Shown: in pieces, positions 1 through 10,513 of the stretch
Layout: each line of letters begins with the position of its first letter
How positions within the stretch are numbered: position 1 is the stretch's first letter
DNA from: Haematobia irritans
Lineage: Eukaryota; Arthropoda; Insecta; Diptera; Muscidae
Assembly (NCBI RefSeq): GCF_050003625.1
Contig: NC_134401.1
Span: forward strand, 70,040,537 to 70,104,536
DNA length: 64,000 nt
Reading direction: 5' to 3'
Notes under the pieces: model-generated
What the model was told of the DNA's origin: nothing
Databases searched by the model: none
Seen by the model: only the letters and a program-made list of their open reading frames with translations
Position numbers and translations under genes: made by a program

Positions 1-387
1 GGCCTGACTAAAACCATTAGTGTCGGCCAGGTAGGGTGGGGAAATCGACGCACTGAGGATATCATGAACAGCTAGATATCCCATTTCGATTTTCATCCGT
101 AAAATTATGAAAGTGTCGCTTTATGTCCTTTTTTATTCTTTTGCTACCTTACAATTTATTAACTTTGTAATCGACTGAGGCCTATCTTCTGAACCAAGAA
201 CACCCCAACACTGAGCAAGGCCGAATTAGATGGTAGCACAGGTTAAGGAAGATAGGGCCTAGAGAGGGAGTCGTTACAACGTATATGGAACTCCCTTCCT
301 CCAAACATTCAATTTATCCGCAATGCAATGTCATTCAAAGCTTTATACAATCATTTTTAAATGTTTGTTTGTCAACTAATATGTTCC
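1..387. other. Unassigned AT-rich start of window
   Basis: No coding sequence is supported here. The stretch holds a weak imperfect inverted repeat (about 177-194 against 244-261, GGCCTATCTTCT-like facing AAGATAGGGCCT), which could be the edge of a small transposon or chance. Recognisable LINE sequence begins only near 388. Confidence 0.4.
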
Positions 388-632
388 CTTAATGTCATGC
401 TGCATCTATTGCCTTTAGACATTTTGGCCAAACAGTCAACAACGGCTGTGCGGTTGCGCGAGCTATCGCTGTGGTCGGAAAAAAGGTACGACCACAGTTC
501 GGTCCTCAAAATAATGCCAGATGTGCCGAACGTAGTGGATTACACTGGCGAAAACACTTTTCGACAAAAAGTTTGAAACTAATTCCCAACAGTGAGGAGT
601 GGTGCACACAGACCCCGAATAAACGATATATA
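388..632 (+). pseudogene. LOA-like LINE fragment, post-RT segment (left part)
   Basis: This is a decayed piece of the LINE that is present in longer form on the minus strand at 36818-41702. The conceptual protein shares the segment running from LPLDILAKQS through LRELSLWSEK to MPDVPNVVDY, which lies between the RT and RNase H domains in the longer copy. The reading frame is broken shortly after. The homology stops at a TA dinucleotide (631-632), where a 1.75 kb MITE begins, and resumes at 2382. The two pieces are therefore one LINE copy interrupted by the MITE. Its 5' end is truncated, as is usual for LINEs. Confidence 0.8.
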
Positions 633-1295
633 CCCAGTCAGAAAAAAACCATCGGAAAAGCGTTGTAATAGCGTTGTGAACGGTTGATACACGGTGGGAA
701 AAAGCGTTGTTACAACCCCAAAATGATAACATCATTCCACGGTGTATCGATTGTATTTAACAACGTTTTCAAAGCGAAAACAATATTTTATACGCTTTTC
801 CGATGGTTTAACGAACGCTTTGACAACCCCAAAATGATAACATCGTTATACGGTGTATCGATGGTTTTTACAACCATTAAAAAGCACTGAAAAACAACAT
901 TTCATAAGTCTTTCCAATTGTTTCTAGAATGCTTTAGGAGGGTTAGAATTATAATTTTACAGTACCTTAAAACCGCTATTGAAACAAAACAAAATTAGTG
1001 TTTTACACTTTACAAAGGAACATCAGAAAACTTAACAATTAACAATTACCCCCATTTTCATAAAGCTGCGTTAGTGTTCCGTTAACTAACCAACTTTTGA
1101 ACCGTATTATGGACGAAATTGTCATCTTGCATATATATTCCATAGCCAGTTAAGATATTTGCAATTTACTTTCTGTTAATTGGCAGTTAAAGCCTAACGG
1201 AGCTACATGAAAATGACCGTTAATAGGAAAAATACATAACTAAGATTAAGATTGACATTTATAATTGGTAAAAAAATTATTTTAATATGGTCAAA

Positions 1296-1452
1296 ATCGC
1301 TAAAGTGAAAACTAAATCAGTAAAAAAGACATAAAAGTATACATATTTGTAGCAGATTTCTTTATATCTTGATGGGGAATAGCCCAAAGCAAATTTTCAT
1401 AAAGTTTGTATTCCTTAAAATGAATTATTAAAGAAAAGTAATCGTGAAAAAT
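1296..1452 (-). repeat. Partial inverted copy of the 1732-1963 MITE interior
   Basis: This stretch is the reverse complement of the interior of the MITE at 1732-1963: gctaaagtgaaaactaaat here matches the far end there, and aaagaaaagtaatcgtgaaaa here matches its start. The AGGTGGGTA terminus is not present, so this is a truncated second copy in opposite orientation. Together the two form a large imperfect foldback inside the TA-flanked element. Confidence 0.6.
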
Positions 1453-1731
1453 TTGTGATTTTAGGGGCTAGTCATATGTCTTTATTATTTCCTATAGGTA
1501 ATAGTTCAAAATTCACTCTTGGAAAAGTTTTAAGGTACATTAAAAAGAGAATCCTCTACGACACTAAAATGAACTTAACAAAGGGAAAAAGTTATACACA
1601 AATGTGCGTATTTCACACAAAACACTTCAGAATTTCTTAAGATTTGTACATTTTACCCCAAATGCACCAAAAGAACATTCTTGCAATACTGAACTCCAAT
1701 TTTTTCCTTCAAACAATGACATTTTCTTTAA

Positions 1732-1963
1732 AGGTGGGTATTAAGTTCGAGTTTAGGCGATAAAAACGTCATTTTTTCACGATTACTTTTCTTTAATAAT
1801 CCATTTTAAGGAATACAAACTTTGTGAAATTTTGATTTGGGCTTTTCCCCATCAAGTTATAATAAAATTTGCAACAAATATGTATCATTTTGTGCATTTT
1901 TCTTACTAATTTAGTTTTCACTTTAGCGATTTAAGCGGCTAAACTCGAAGTTAATACTCACCT
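1732..1963. mobile_element. PIF/Harbinger-like MITE (TAA target duplication)
   Basis: The termini are inverted (AGGTGGGTATTAAGTTCGAG against a right end reading TTAATACTCACCT) and the element is flanked by the trinucleotide TAA on both sides (1729-1731, 1964-1966). A 3-bp TWA duplication is the hallmark of PIF/Harbinger elements. The same termini recur at 33716-33949 with TTA flanks and, incompletely, near 36035 and 53566-53628. It is about 232 bp long and non-coding, nested inside the 633-2381 element. Confidence 0.65.
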
Positions 1964-2381
1964 TAACATGTGAAAAAAAAGTAATTATGTCTAACAAAAT
2001 TTCTTCAATTAGTCGATAAATAAGTACTTATATTTGGGTTTTGGCGTGATGTCAGAGTTTAGTTTAGTTAAAACTTTCTACTCATTTGTAAAATTACCCA
2101 AATTGTTGTTCCTAGTGGTTTCACTGTTAATGTACATATTCACTTTATATGATAAAGGAACATTATCCTATTATAAATCAATTCCTATCAACAATAATAC
2201 CTCCATTACTCATTAAAAACCATTGGACATTGGTGGAACATGCATTTTCAACGATAATTTTATGGAAAATTTACTATTTAAAAACCGTAAATTAATTTGT
2301 TTAGCAAGCGTTGTTTCAACGTTGGGTTCCAACGCTGTTACAACGCTCAATATTTATAACCATCGTAAATTTCTGACTGGG

Positions 2382-2908
2382 TACATTTCTTCACTGATGG
2401 CTCCAAATTGGATGGACAAGTGGGTTTCGAAGTATATTCTAAAGATCTGGAACTTCGAAAAGCGAAAACATTACCTAATTACTGTAGTGTTTATCAGGCT
2501 GAAATATCAGCAATAAGAGAGGTGGCGAATTGGCTGAGAAGTAATGTTCCAACAAATGTTGGCATTAATATATACTGAGACATTCAACCTGCAATAAAAT
2601 CCTTTGTGTTCCTTAACTAGAAAATTACCATCGACTGCCGCAAATCTCTCAACGAGATGGCTGAGCAGCACAATATTCACCTAATATGGCGCCAGGACAG
2701 GCGCAAGCAAGACGTTAACTTAAGCAGTCTGATAATGTTTTTGGAACAGTCTTGTTGGTTCAACAGAAGAAAATAATCGGTTAAAAATAGAAGTGCCCAT
2801 ATGTAACAGGTACTTTTAGTTAATGTGGTATCTCAATGGACATTCAGTGACATTCTAAGTGAGCCTGAAACTTAATCGGGCTGCTACTTTAACCTAACCT
2901 AACCTAAT
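2382..2908 (+). pseudogene. LOA-like LINE fragment, RNase H to 3' end (right part)
   Basis: This continues the LINE interrupted at 632. It holds a degraded RNase H region (about 2480-2660, matching 37444-37671 of the minus-strand copy), then an internal deletion that removes the Cys/His-rich C-terminal domain, then the last coding residues and the 3' UTR. The end reads gggctgctactttaacctaacctaaccta, so the terminal repeats are CCTAA units rather than poly(A). Stop codons interrupt every frame. Confidence 0.8.
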
Positions 2909-4044
2909 ATCTTATTTTAACTTAAATGTTGTCATTATGTAAGTTTTAATTTTGTTATGTAACTATTAATTGTATGTAGCTTTAGGCATAATTTAATAAC
3001 CGATACATTATCAATATTTAACTTTGTAAGATTTAAAATCTCGTATGTGAAACTACACAATAAATACTAAATACTGTTTTTCAGTTACAAGAATTTCACA
3101 CTCTAGTAACTGTCGTTGCTCTAGTAACTACCCTAATTTGTTTTGTGTTTTTAAGGATACAAATACATTTTTTTTGAAAGCCGGATCACCGAAAACAACT
3201 AAAGTAGAAATTATTAATTGCATTAAAAATGCAAATAGAAGCGGAAGTCAATTTTAGAAGCATAGCATTTATTAAAAATTATGAATTTTTGATTTATTTT
3301 AACTAAGTATTACAGTTAACATTACCTGACTTTCTCGTAGCTATATTGATGGAATCATTTGTAAGTGCATGTAGAATGAAATTTTTTACTACTGGTTTGT
3401 TGACACTAAGTTCAGTTGATGTATGGTTATTTCCCTTTTTTACGTCTTTCACAATACATGACTGCAGCTGAAAAGTCAAAAGCCAAAAAGACACAGAAAA
3501 TGTGGCTTGTTAATTTTACGAAATTTCTACTTATACCATAAACTTAAAAAATATAGCGGTTTAGTCATTTAATATTTACGAAAGGAGAACAATTTTCGAA
3601 TTAAATTTATAACGTCCCAGCAAAAGATATTTCAGCAGTAACAGTTTGATTGCGGTTTTTGGGATACAATAAAATATGCAGTTCATTTACTTCATCCTAA
3701 AAATGCTATAATTCAGCGCAATCGAGCATCTTTCTACATGTATAGACTGCACTAATGTAAGTCAGGAAACGCCAAATCATTTCTGCACTAACGAAAAAGA
3801 CTTTTTTCATATGTTTGGAACTCAAATTTTTAGCACATTAATGGTCATAAACTAGCATATAATGTTCAGAAAGTAGCATAACATGTTTGCGACATATATC
3901 TTAATATGTTAGAACATATCGATGTCCTCATTCCAGAGTAGGCTATGTCGACTTATCTCTTTTTGATAGATTTCGTTGTTTTTTATTCGGATTGATGTGA
4001 ATTGCATCCTGTCAAAAGTTCGAATTTATTGGACACTTCTATTA
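2909..4044. other. AT-rich intergenic sequence without recognisable genes
   Basis: I see no coding sequence with family resemblance. The open frame at 3303-3494 (minus strand, 63 codons) has no recognisable motif and is probably chance. The sequence continues directly into the target site of the SINE at 4058. Confidence 0.5.
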
Positions 4045-4057
4045 AAAGTTATGGTTA

Positions 4058-4379
4058 GGTTAGGTGGCAGCCCGATGTATCAGCCTCACTTAGACTATTC
4101 AGTCCATTGTGATACCAAATTGGTGAACTTCTCTCTTATCACTGAGTGCTACCCGATTCCATGTTAAGCTCAGTGACAAGGGACATCCCTTTTATAGCCG
4201 AGTCCGAACGGCGTTCCACATTGCAGTGAAACCAATTATAGAAGCTTTGAAACCCTCAGAAATGTCACCAGCATTACTGAGGTGGGATAATCCACCGCTG
4301 AAAAACTTTTTGGTTTTCGGTCGAAGCAGGAATCGAACCCACGACCTTGTGTATGCAAGGCGGGGATGCTAACCATGTT
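4058..4379 (-). mobile_element. tRNA-derived SINE with a LINE-type 3' tail
   Basis: It is flanked by a perfect 13-bp target-site duplication, AAAGTTATGGTTA (4045-4057 and 4380-4392), the type made by LINE machinery. On the minus strand it starts with a tRNA-like head: GGTTAGCATCCCCGCC resembles an A box, and GGGTTCGATTCC (complement of 4329-4340) matches a pol III B box well. The body is unique. The last 60-70 bp (cagcccgatgtatcagcctcacttagactattcagtcc on the + strand) closely match the 3' end of the LOA-like LINE, including the terminal CCTAACCTAACC. A diverged + strand relative is at 52548-52900. Confidence 0.85.
4329..4340 (-). promoter_or_regulatory. Pol III B box of the SINE
   Basis: The complement reads GGGTTCGATTCC, matching the internal B-box consensus GGTTCGANTCC. 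A degenerate A box lies about 30 nt upstream within the tRNA-like head, as expected for a type 2 pol III promoter. Confidence 0.7.
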
Positions 4380-4392
4380 AAAGTTATGGTTA

Positions 4393-5187
4393 ATATTGTA
4401 CTACAGTTTTAAAAATTTCCAATCCAAAAAGGACAAAAAGCTTTGTTCGGTCTAAAGTGATCGAAGTAATTTTTTGCCATGTTTTATTATCACTATTTTG
4501 AATTCGTACATTCTAAAAAAAATTACAATAACCATGATTTTTAGGCCGAAAAAAGTGAATTTATACCTTATACGGTTTTTGAGAAATTCAAAAAAAAAAA
4601 AACTTTGAACTTGTTTCCTGTAAAATTCACTTCTTAGACTTAGCATACTATGGAATGGAGACATCGATATTATGTTTGGAACATTTTTTAAATATATGTG
4701 TGAATGCAAACATATATTAATTTAGAAATTGCTTATAAACATATATCTGTTTAGCAAGAGAGACCGAGATAGTAGCTGCAAGTAAAAAAATTGAAGTAAC
4801 CAATTGGAGCCTTAAAAAATATAAACACACAAAGAAAATTTCATTAAAAGATTTTTCTATCGGTGTATGCGTAAGGTGAAACATAATATATTTGAACAAT
4901 ACAAACGATATTTTGTTTGGACCAATTCACAAAATATATATGCTTGAAGCAGAATGTGTTTGGGAGTATATGTTGCAGAAGCAATTTTTTTTCAGGTTGT
5001 GGATGTACAAATTGCTATAAAATAAGCCACTGAATCGGTTGAGCTGTCGATCTGCATGCATCGGGTGCAATAACGTAAGGCAGAAAGCGGAAAGTCATTT
5101 GCTGCATGCAAATGGTGATGAAAAATAATGAAAACATTGGATTCATATAAGACTCTCCCCATCTCTCGCTCTCCAGTATTGCTTTTA
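4393..5187. other. Intergenic sequence, no gene seen
   Basis: The stretch is AT-rich with scattered short open frames on the minus strand (4452-4709, 4717-4899, 4992-5204). They have low-complexity compositions and no recognisable domain. Nothing else stands out before the LTR at 5193. Confidence 0.45.
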
Positions 5188-5192
5188 ATATG

Positions 5193-5349
5193 TGTTAAGG
5201 TCACACGCGTTTACATTTAAACAGTAATAATGAAAAAAAGATTTTCCAAATTGAGTATAACAATATTTAAAATGCAATGAATACATGATATAAAATTAAA
5301 ATATTTGACAAAGTACAATATTGTAAAATTAAATATGAATCCTACTACA
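5193..5349 (-). repeat. 3' LTR of the Mag-like element
   Basis: It runs from TGTTAAGGTCACACGCG to CCTACTACA on the + strand, giving TG/CA termini. Compared with the other LTR at 10514-10687 it lacks about 17 bp (gaatttatttcaaagaa) and differs at a few bases. The absence of that block may be a small deletion in this copy. Confidence 0.85.
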
Positions 5350-5588
5350 ATATCTCTCTTTCTTTAAAAAGTTTCGTAGTCCTTCATCCATCCAGGATTT
5401 TTTCGATTTCTAGGTGGCCTTCCATTAGCTATAACTGGGGAAATTTGTGCGGATTCTTCTTCAATTTCACATGACGAATGGAACGATGATTCTGGAGATA
5501 TTTGAAAATTTGCATTATTTAAGATCCCATTTTCTTCCAATTCTTCTGCATTCTCAATTTCATTTGTTGAAACCTCCTCTTCCGTATA
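5350..5588 (-). pseudogene. Mag-like integrase C-terminus, distal part
   Basis: Read on the minus strand this stretch ends in a motif of the type GRPPRNRKNPGWMKDYE, typical of the extreme C-terminus of Mag-family Pol, immediately before the polypurine tract and 3' LTR. It is separated from the rest of integrase by the mariner insertion at 5589-6522. Confidence 0.6.
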
Positions 5589-5695
5589 AAGGGTGATTTG
5601 TTAAGAGCTTGATAACTTTTTTTTAAAAAAAAACGCATAAAATTTGCAAAATCTCATCGGTTCTTTATTTGAAACGTTAGATTGGTCCATGACAT

Positions 5696-6409
5696 TTACT
5701 TTTTGAAGATAATTTCATTTAAATGTTGACCGCGGCTGCGTCTTAGGTGGTCCATTCGGAAAGTCCAATTTTGGGCAACTTTTTCGAGCATTTCGGCCGG
5801 AATAGCCCGAATTTCTTCGGAAATGTTGTCTTCCAAAGCTGGAATAGTTGCTGGCTTATTTCTGTAGACTTTAGACTTGACGTAGCCCCACAAAAAATAG
5901 TCTAAAGGCGTCAAATCGCATGATCTTGGTGGCCAACTTACCGGTCCATTTCTTGAGATGAATTGTTCTCCGAAGTTTTCCCTCAAAATGGCCATAGAAT
6001 CGCGAGCTGTGTGGCATGTAGCGCCATCTTGTTGAAACCACATGTCAACCAAGTTCAGTTCTTCCATTTTTGGCAACAAAAAGTTTGTTAGCATCGAACG
6101 ATAGCGATCGCCATTCACCGTAACGTTGCGTCCAACAGCATCTTTGAAAAAATACGGTCCAATGATTCCACCAGCGTACAAACCACACCAAACAGTGCAT
6201 TTTTCGGGATGCATGGGCAGTTCTTGAACGGCTTCTGGTTGCTCTTCACTCCAAATGCGGCAATTTTGCTTATTTACGTAGCCATTCAACCAGAAATGAA
6301 CCGAACACTGATTTTGGTAATAAAATTCAATGATGAAATGAACCGAACACTGATTTTGGTAATAAAATTCAATGATTTGCAAGCGTTGCTCGTTAGTAAG
6401 TCTATTCAT
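5696..6409 (-). pseudogene. mariner transposase with deleted N-terminus and repeated segment
   Basis: The frame has 237 residues, against roughly 340 in a full-length mariner transposase. The first 13 residues (MNRLTNEQRLQII) look like a normal start. The sequence then jumps from CSVHF directly to WLNGYVNKQNC, so the helix-turn-helix DNA-binding region and the first catalytic Asp are missing. The second and third catalytic residues are present (WFQQDGATCH and PPRSCDLTPLDYF, 36 residues between the two Asp). A 42-bp perfect tandem duplication (6293-6334, 6335-6376) repeats the residues IIEFYYQNQCSVHF. Such a protein should not be catalytic. Confidence 0.85.
6293..6376 (-). repeat. Perfect 2 x 42-bp tandem duplication in the mariner
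   Basis: Two adjacent 42-bp units beginning GAAATGAACCGAACACTG are identical and keep the reading frame. The duplication abuts the internal deletion, which suggests that both arose during one faulty gap repair. Confidence 0.9.
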
Positions 6410-6993
6410 GATGAAATGTCAAAGCATACTGAGCATCTTTCTCTTTGACACCATGTCTGAAATCCCACGTGATCTGTCAAATACTAATGCATGAAAATCC
6501 TAACCTCAAAAGAATCACCCTTTATAATTCCGCAGCATTCTCAGTGCTGTTACTGTTGCATAAGTCGAATACTTCCAGTAGAATTTGAGCGGAATCTGTT
6601 TTATCTTCATTTATATGATATCTTTTTTCAAGAGATTTGCATGAGTACGAATTAGTTTCTGGTTGTTAGTGTCATAGTATATTACATTATAATTCACAGT
6701 ACCAACTCGTTCCACTTCCCCTGGTAACCATTTATATTTGTTATTTTTAAAAATCTGGACGTATATCTTTTCCTCTGCCTTGAAATTTCTTGCTCTTGCT
6801 CCGTGTTTCTTATTGAACTGCTCCTCTTGTTTAACATTTCTTTTTATTGGAACATTTTTATTTTCTGGCTTTAGTAAGTCTAAGGTGGTTTTAATTTTTC
6901 TGTTTATGAATAATTCCGCAGGTGATTTCTTTTATTGTCTGGGTGTTGAAGAAATGTTTCTAAATTTTCTTTGCTTGTTCCTTCATCTTTTAG

Positions 6994-7953
6994 TCAACGC
7001 TCTGCTTGACCGTTCGATTGTGGATGGTAGCGAGCTGTACGTATATGATGTATTCCCCTTTCATTTATAAATTTGTTGAATTGGGAACTAACAAATTGTG
7101 TTCCATTATCTGAAACTATGGTATCTGGATCTCCATATCTAGAGAACATTTCGTTAAGTTTTGAAATTATTGTAGATGAACTTATATTGGTAATTTCGAA
7201 AATTTCAGGCCACTTTGAGTAAGAGTCCACTATTACGAAATAATATAAGCCATTGCATGGACCCGCAATATCGATGTGAATGCGTTCCATGGGTTTCTGT
7301 GTCACAGGCCACGATTGCAATGTATGTTTTATTGGTGATGCACTTGATATAGCGCATTTCTGACAATTACAGACATAATTAGTTACGTCATCATCAATAC
7401 CAGGCCAATAAACATGACTTCTTGCAAGGGATTTCATTCGTTCTTTTTCAGGATGTCCACGATGCAGTTGCTTTAAAACTGTATTTCTTAATTTTGGAGG
7501 TATAACAATTCTGCCATTAAACATCAGGCATCCTTTTACTACGTACAACTGATATCTTCTTGCATAATACGCAGAAAGTTCGTCCTGAACTTTTCCTGTC
7601 CAGCCATTATTGATCAATGAAATAACTTTTTGAAGAATTTTGCATTTCGACGTTTCATTTAACACAGCATGGAATGTTAATGGAAGGTTGTATAATTGAT
7701 CGTTCAAATTTGTAACGCACGAATCTTCCAATCTCGTGCATGCAATAATTATGTCCTCATCAGGCTTTACATTTGTATCAACAAGTCTTGATAAAACATC
7801 TACGCACCCGAACTCTTTTGTGTTTACGTATTTGATTTTAAAATCGTATATCATTAATGTTAGTGCCCATCGTTGGAGTCTATTAGCGGCATAAGTTGGA
7901 ATGCCTGTCTTGCTTCCAAATATCGCTAATAGTGGTTTATGATCGGTGCACAA
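6994..7953 (-). pseudogene. Mag-like Pol: end of RNase H and integrase core
   Basis: The 319-residue frame opens with the RNase H motif TDHKPLLAIFGSK and ANRLQRWAL. It continues through the tether and the HHCC zinc-binding domain (RGHPEKERMKSLARSHVYWPGID and CNCQKC) into the integrase core: HIDIAGPC supplies the first Asp, SDNGTQF the second, and HPQSNGQAER the Glu. The frame breaks just after the Glu. The integrase catalytic triad is intact here, although the copy as a whole is not. Confidence 0.85.
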
Positions 7954-8003
7954 AAAAAATGTTCTTCCATATATATAACGATGAAATTTCTTTACAGCAA
8001 AAA

Positions 8004-8192
8004 TTAAAGCAAGTCCCTCTTTTCAATTTGTGAATAATTTTTTTCTGCAGGAGTTAATGTCCGGGATGCATGTTCGATTACCTTTTCTGAATTATCTGGA
8101 TATATATGGCCAATATATGTGCCAATGCCCTTTCCTGATGCATCAGCAGCCACCTTAATTGGTAAATCAGGATTGTAATGGGTTAACATCAT
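8004..8192 (-). pseudogene. Mag-like Pol: RNase H N-terminal segment
   Basis: Residues [16 protein letters not shown] carry the first RNase H Asp, and [17 protein letters not shown] is the conserved helix that follows. It lies between the RT frame (8316-8759) and the RNase H/integrase frame (6994-7953) and is offset from both, showing that frameshifts separate the domains. Confidence 0.75.
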
Positions 8193-8315
8193 ATCGGATT
8201 TCAGAATATCCTAAAATTTTGGAATGATTTTTGGCATTGCGACGTCCATTGAAATGTTGAATCCTTTTTAAGCAAATTATCGAGTGGTTCTCTTAATTTA
8301 TAATAATTATATTTT

Positions 8316-8759
8316 TTATATTTTATTATAGTAATAATTTATTGAACCCAGGTATGATCTTACTTCCGATTGATTTGTAGGTGCCGGTAATTCCAAAATA
8401 GCTTTTATTTTTGCTGGATCTGCTCTTATACCTTGGCTCGATATAATGTTCCCAAGATATTTCACCTCTTCCACAAAAAATTTACATTTCTCGAATTTGA
8501 TGTGAAAATTATATTCTCTGAGCTTTTGAAGAACTTTATACAATTTTTCAAGAAGTTTTTCCACAGTTTTGCCTCCAATTATTATGTCGTCGATGTATGC
8601 AGCAGTATCGTCTATCCCTGCCAACATTGTATCCATGATCTGTTGAAATTCCCCAGGAGCGCTCTTTACACCTGGAGCTAGACGATTAAAGATGTATAAA
8701 CCATTGTGTGTATTAATGGTTAATAGTTTTGCTGCGTCAGATGTTACTTCCGTTTGCAA
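8316..8759 (-). pseudogene. Mag-like reverse transcriptase, palm with YIDD
   Basis: The 147-residue frame contains the RT motif FNRLAPGVKSAPGEFQ, then AAYIDDIIIGG (the catalytic YxDD box), the KCKFFVEEVKYLGNII block and the thumb region PTNQSEVRSYLGSINYY. It is the core of RT. The upstream finger region lies in a different frame after a break near 8760-8867. Confidence 0.85.
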
Positions 8760-8866
8760 ATATGCATCCGAAAGATCTATGTGTGTATTTGTATTTATTT
8801 ATGTTTGAGACTTTATGATATATGTCTTCTGGTCGATGAAGTGGATATCTGTGAGGTTCTAAACTA

Positions 8867-9736
8867 TTATTTAAACCTGATGAAGTAATCACCGCATATT
8901 CGGACTTTTCCGTTTGGTTTCTTTACTGCGACTATGAGTGCAGCCCAATCGGAGAATTCAACGGATGATATAATACCAAGAGATTCCAGTCGGTTAAGCT
9001 CATCCTCAATGAGTGGAAGCATAGCAAACGCTACTGGACGTTTCGCTCTGAACACTGGCTTGGCATTGTCTTTAAGATGTAGCTGTACTGTAGCCTTTAT
9101 GCATTTTGCTGGTGTATTTTGAAATATATCAGCAAAATCTGATTGGACCTTTTTAATAGTATCCTTGTCGATTACACATTTCATTTGGCAACATATTGAA
9201 TTAAGGGGTATTTCCCATATATTAAATAACTCACACCAATCTGTTCCGAAAACATGAAGAGAATCTATTTCGACAACTGATAGACTGCAGTTGCGCATTT
9301 TTCCTTTGAGTTCCACCTGACAGTCAAACTCAGCCAGAAGTTTAATATTTGTGTTCGATGCACTCGTAACAGTACGATTTTCTAAAATTGTACCGGGTTT
9401 ACCCATCTGTTCCCAAAGTGATTTTCCGATTATTGAAATGTCTGATGCCGTATCGACTTGAAGTTTTACATCGTACCCCTGGTTGTTTTGTGATGCTATT
9501 AAAATGTTACCATTTACGTACTTACGTCTTGAAACGTGAGAGATTTTGTTGACTTTGACAACATTTGTTTGGGGATTACTACTTTCCTGATTCTTGTACG
9601 GCTTTTTGTATGTTGATCCACGTTTCTTACCTTGCCTGTTTCTGGAAGGTGTTTTGCAGTATCCTTCCTTGTGACCTACAACATTACATTTACTGCATTT
9701 GTGATTGATGAAATTACAGAATTTTGCAAAATGCAT
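8867..9736 (-). pseudogene. Mag-like Gag C-terminus, protease and start of RT
   Basis: The frame starts within the nucleocapsid. A first knuckle (CWNCGAMHFAKFC) straddles the start, and the second, CSKCNVVGHKEGYC, is a canonical CX2CX4HX4C. The aspartic protease follows with LQVDTASDISIIG (DTA/S active site). RT then begins with the conserved entry region (RLESLGIISSVEFSDWAALI and KPNGKVRICGD), and the frame breaks shortly after. Confidence 0.8.
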
Positions 9737-10044
9737 TGCTCCACAGTTCCAACATGGGGTTTTTGGAGTGCCATTAGCATTTTTGGATTTTATTTCTGAT
9801 TCGATTTTGATTTAATGGCATTCACAGTTGTGGTGCTGTCTTCCACCATAGCAGTGTCGCGTTTTAAGTTAAGGATTCATTGCGCATTTGTTACAAGTTT
9901 ATCCACGGTTTGGTTTGAGTCATCTTCAAGGACAGATAACGATTTCATTCTAATCTCTACATCTGAATGAGATTGTAAACCGCACACAAAAACTAAGCAT
10001 TTAAATTGATCTGAATTCATCTGTGATAAATTAAATTTTTCGCA

Positions 10045-10509
10045 CTATTCATTAACACGAGCTGCATAGGACACCAAATCCTCTTGTGGAGTTTTAACAG
10101 TTTGAAGGCATTTGTAACGAACGCTAAATACTGATTCTTGAATTCCAAACATGCCCTTTAATATCGTCACACTTTCCACGAATGTCAAATCTCTCGGATT
10201 TTTAGGTAGAATGTATGCTGCATATTTTCCGTATGCGACCGAATTCAACTTCCTCATTAAAAGTCTTACTTGGCCAGCATCACCCAATTCTCTTCCTTCT
10301 ATTAAAAAAATGTCTTCATGTCGTTTGTACCATGCATCAAAAATAAGGGAATTCGACGGATCGTATATGAATTCCGCAATGCTGTTTGATAATTTATCCA
10401 TTAGGTGTTCATTGCTTGTGGAGGATGCTGTTAATCTTTCTAAGATTTCAGTCTGTTTCTTTAACAGTTCCATGATATTTTCTTGCGTCGCCATTATCCT
10501 CGTCGCCAC
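10045..10509 (-). pseudogene. Mag-like Gag N-terminal part
   Basis: The 154-residue frame starts at an ATG 5 bp inside the 5' LTR boundary, in the region just after the primer site. It contains a predicted amphipathic start (MATQENIMELLKKQTEIL) and the capsid-like block FIYDPSNSLIFDAWYKR. It is interrupted after LVSYAARVNE. The nucleocapsid continues in another frame near 9.8 kb. Confidence 0.75.
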
Positions 10510-10513
10510 AATA

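Larger units (their letters stand above)
633..2381 (+). mobile_element. TA-flanked MITE / non-autonomous Tc1-mariner-like element, 1.75 kb
   Basis: The ends are inverted (CCCAGTCAG at 633-641, CTGACTGGG at 2373-2381) and both flanks are TA (631-632 and 2382-2383). The empty site can be read from the uninterrupted LINE copy near 37.77 kb, which supports the boundaries. The left 260 bp contains two related subrepeats with the motif CAACCCCAAAATGATAACATC. No transposase is visible, so the element would have to be moved in trans. Assignment to Tc1/mariner rests on the TA target only. A partial, inverted relative lies at about 12430-13015. Confidence 0.75.
5589..6522 (-). mobile_element. mariner-superfamily element, internally deleted
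   Basis: The ends are inverted (AAGGGTGATT at 5589-5598, AATCACCCTT at 6513-6522) with TA on both sides, duplicated as TATA (5585-5588, 6523-6526). It is inserted in the integrase C-terminal coding region of the Mag-like element and is therefore younger than it. It contains one truncated transposase frame. At 934 bp it is shorter than the usual 1.2-1.3 kb. Confidence 0.85.

Noticed and set aside
463..735. 90-codon minus-strand frame overlapping the LINE fragment and the MITE edge
   Set aside because: It is antisense to recognisable LINE coding sequence and spans the insertion junction, so it is a shadow frame.
2880..2908. CCTAACCTAACC as true telomeric repeat
   Set aside because: Only two to three units occur, always at LINE or SINE 3' ends, with no long array. 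It is part of the element tail.
4329..4379. A real tRNA gene at the SINE head
   Set aside because: The B box is good but the sequence cannot be folded by eye into a full cloverleaf, and it is fused to the SINE body with a target duplication around the whole unit.
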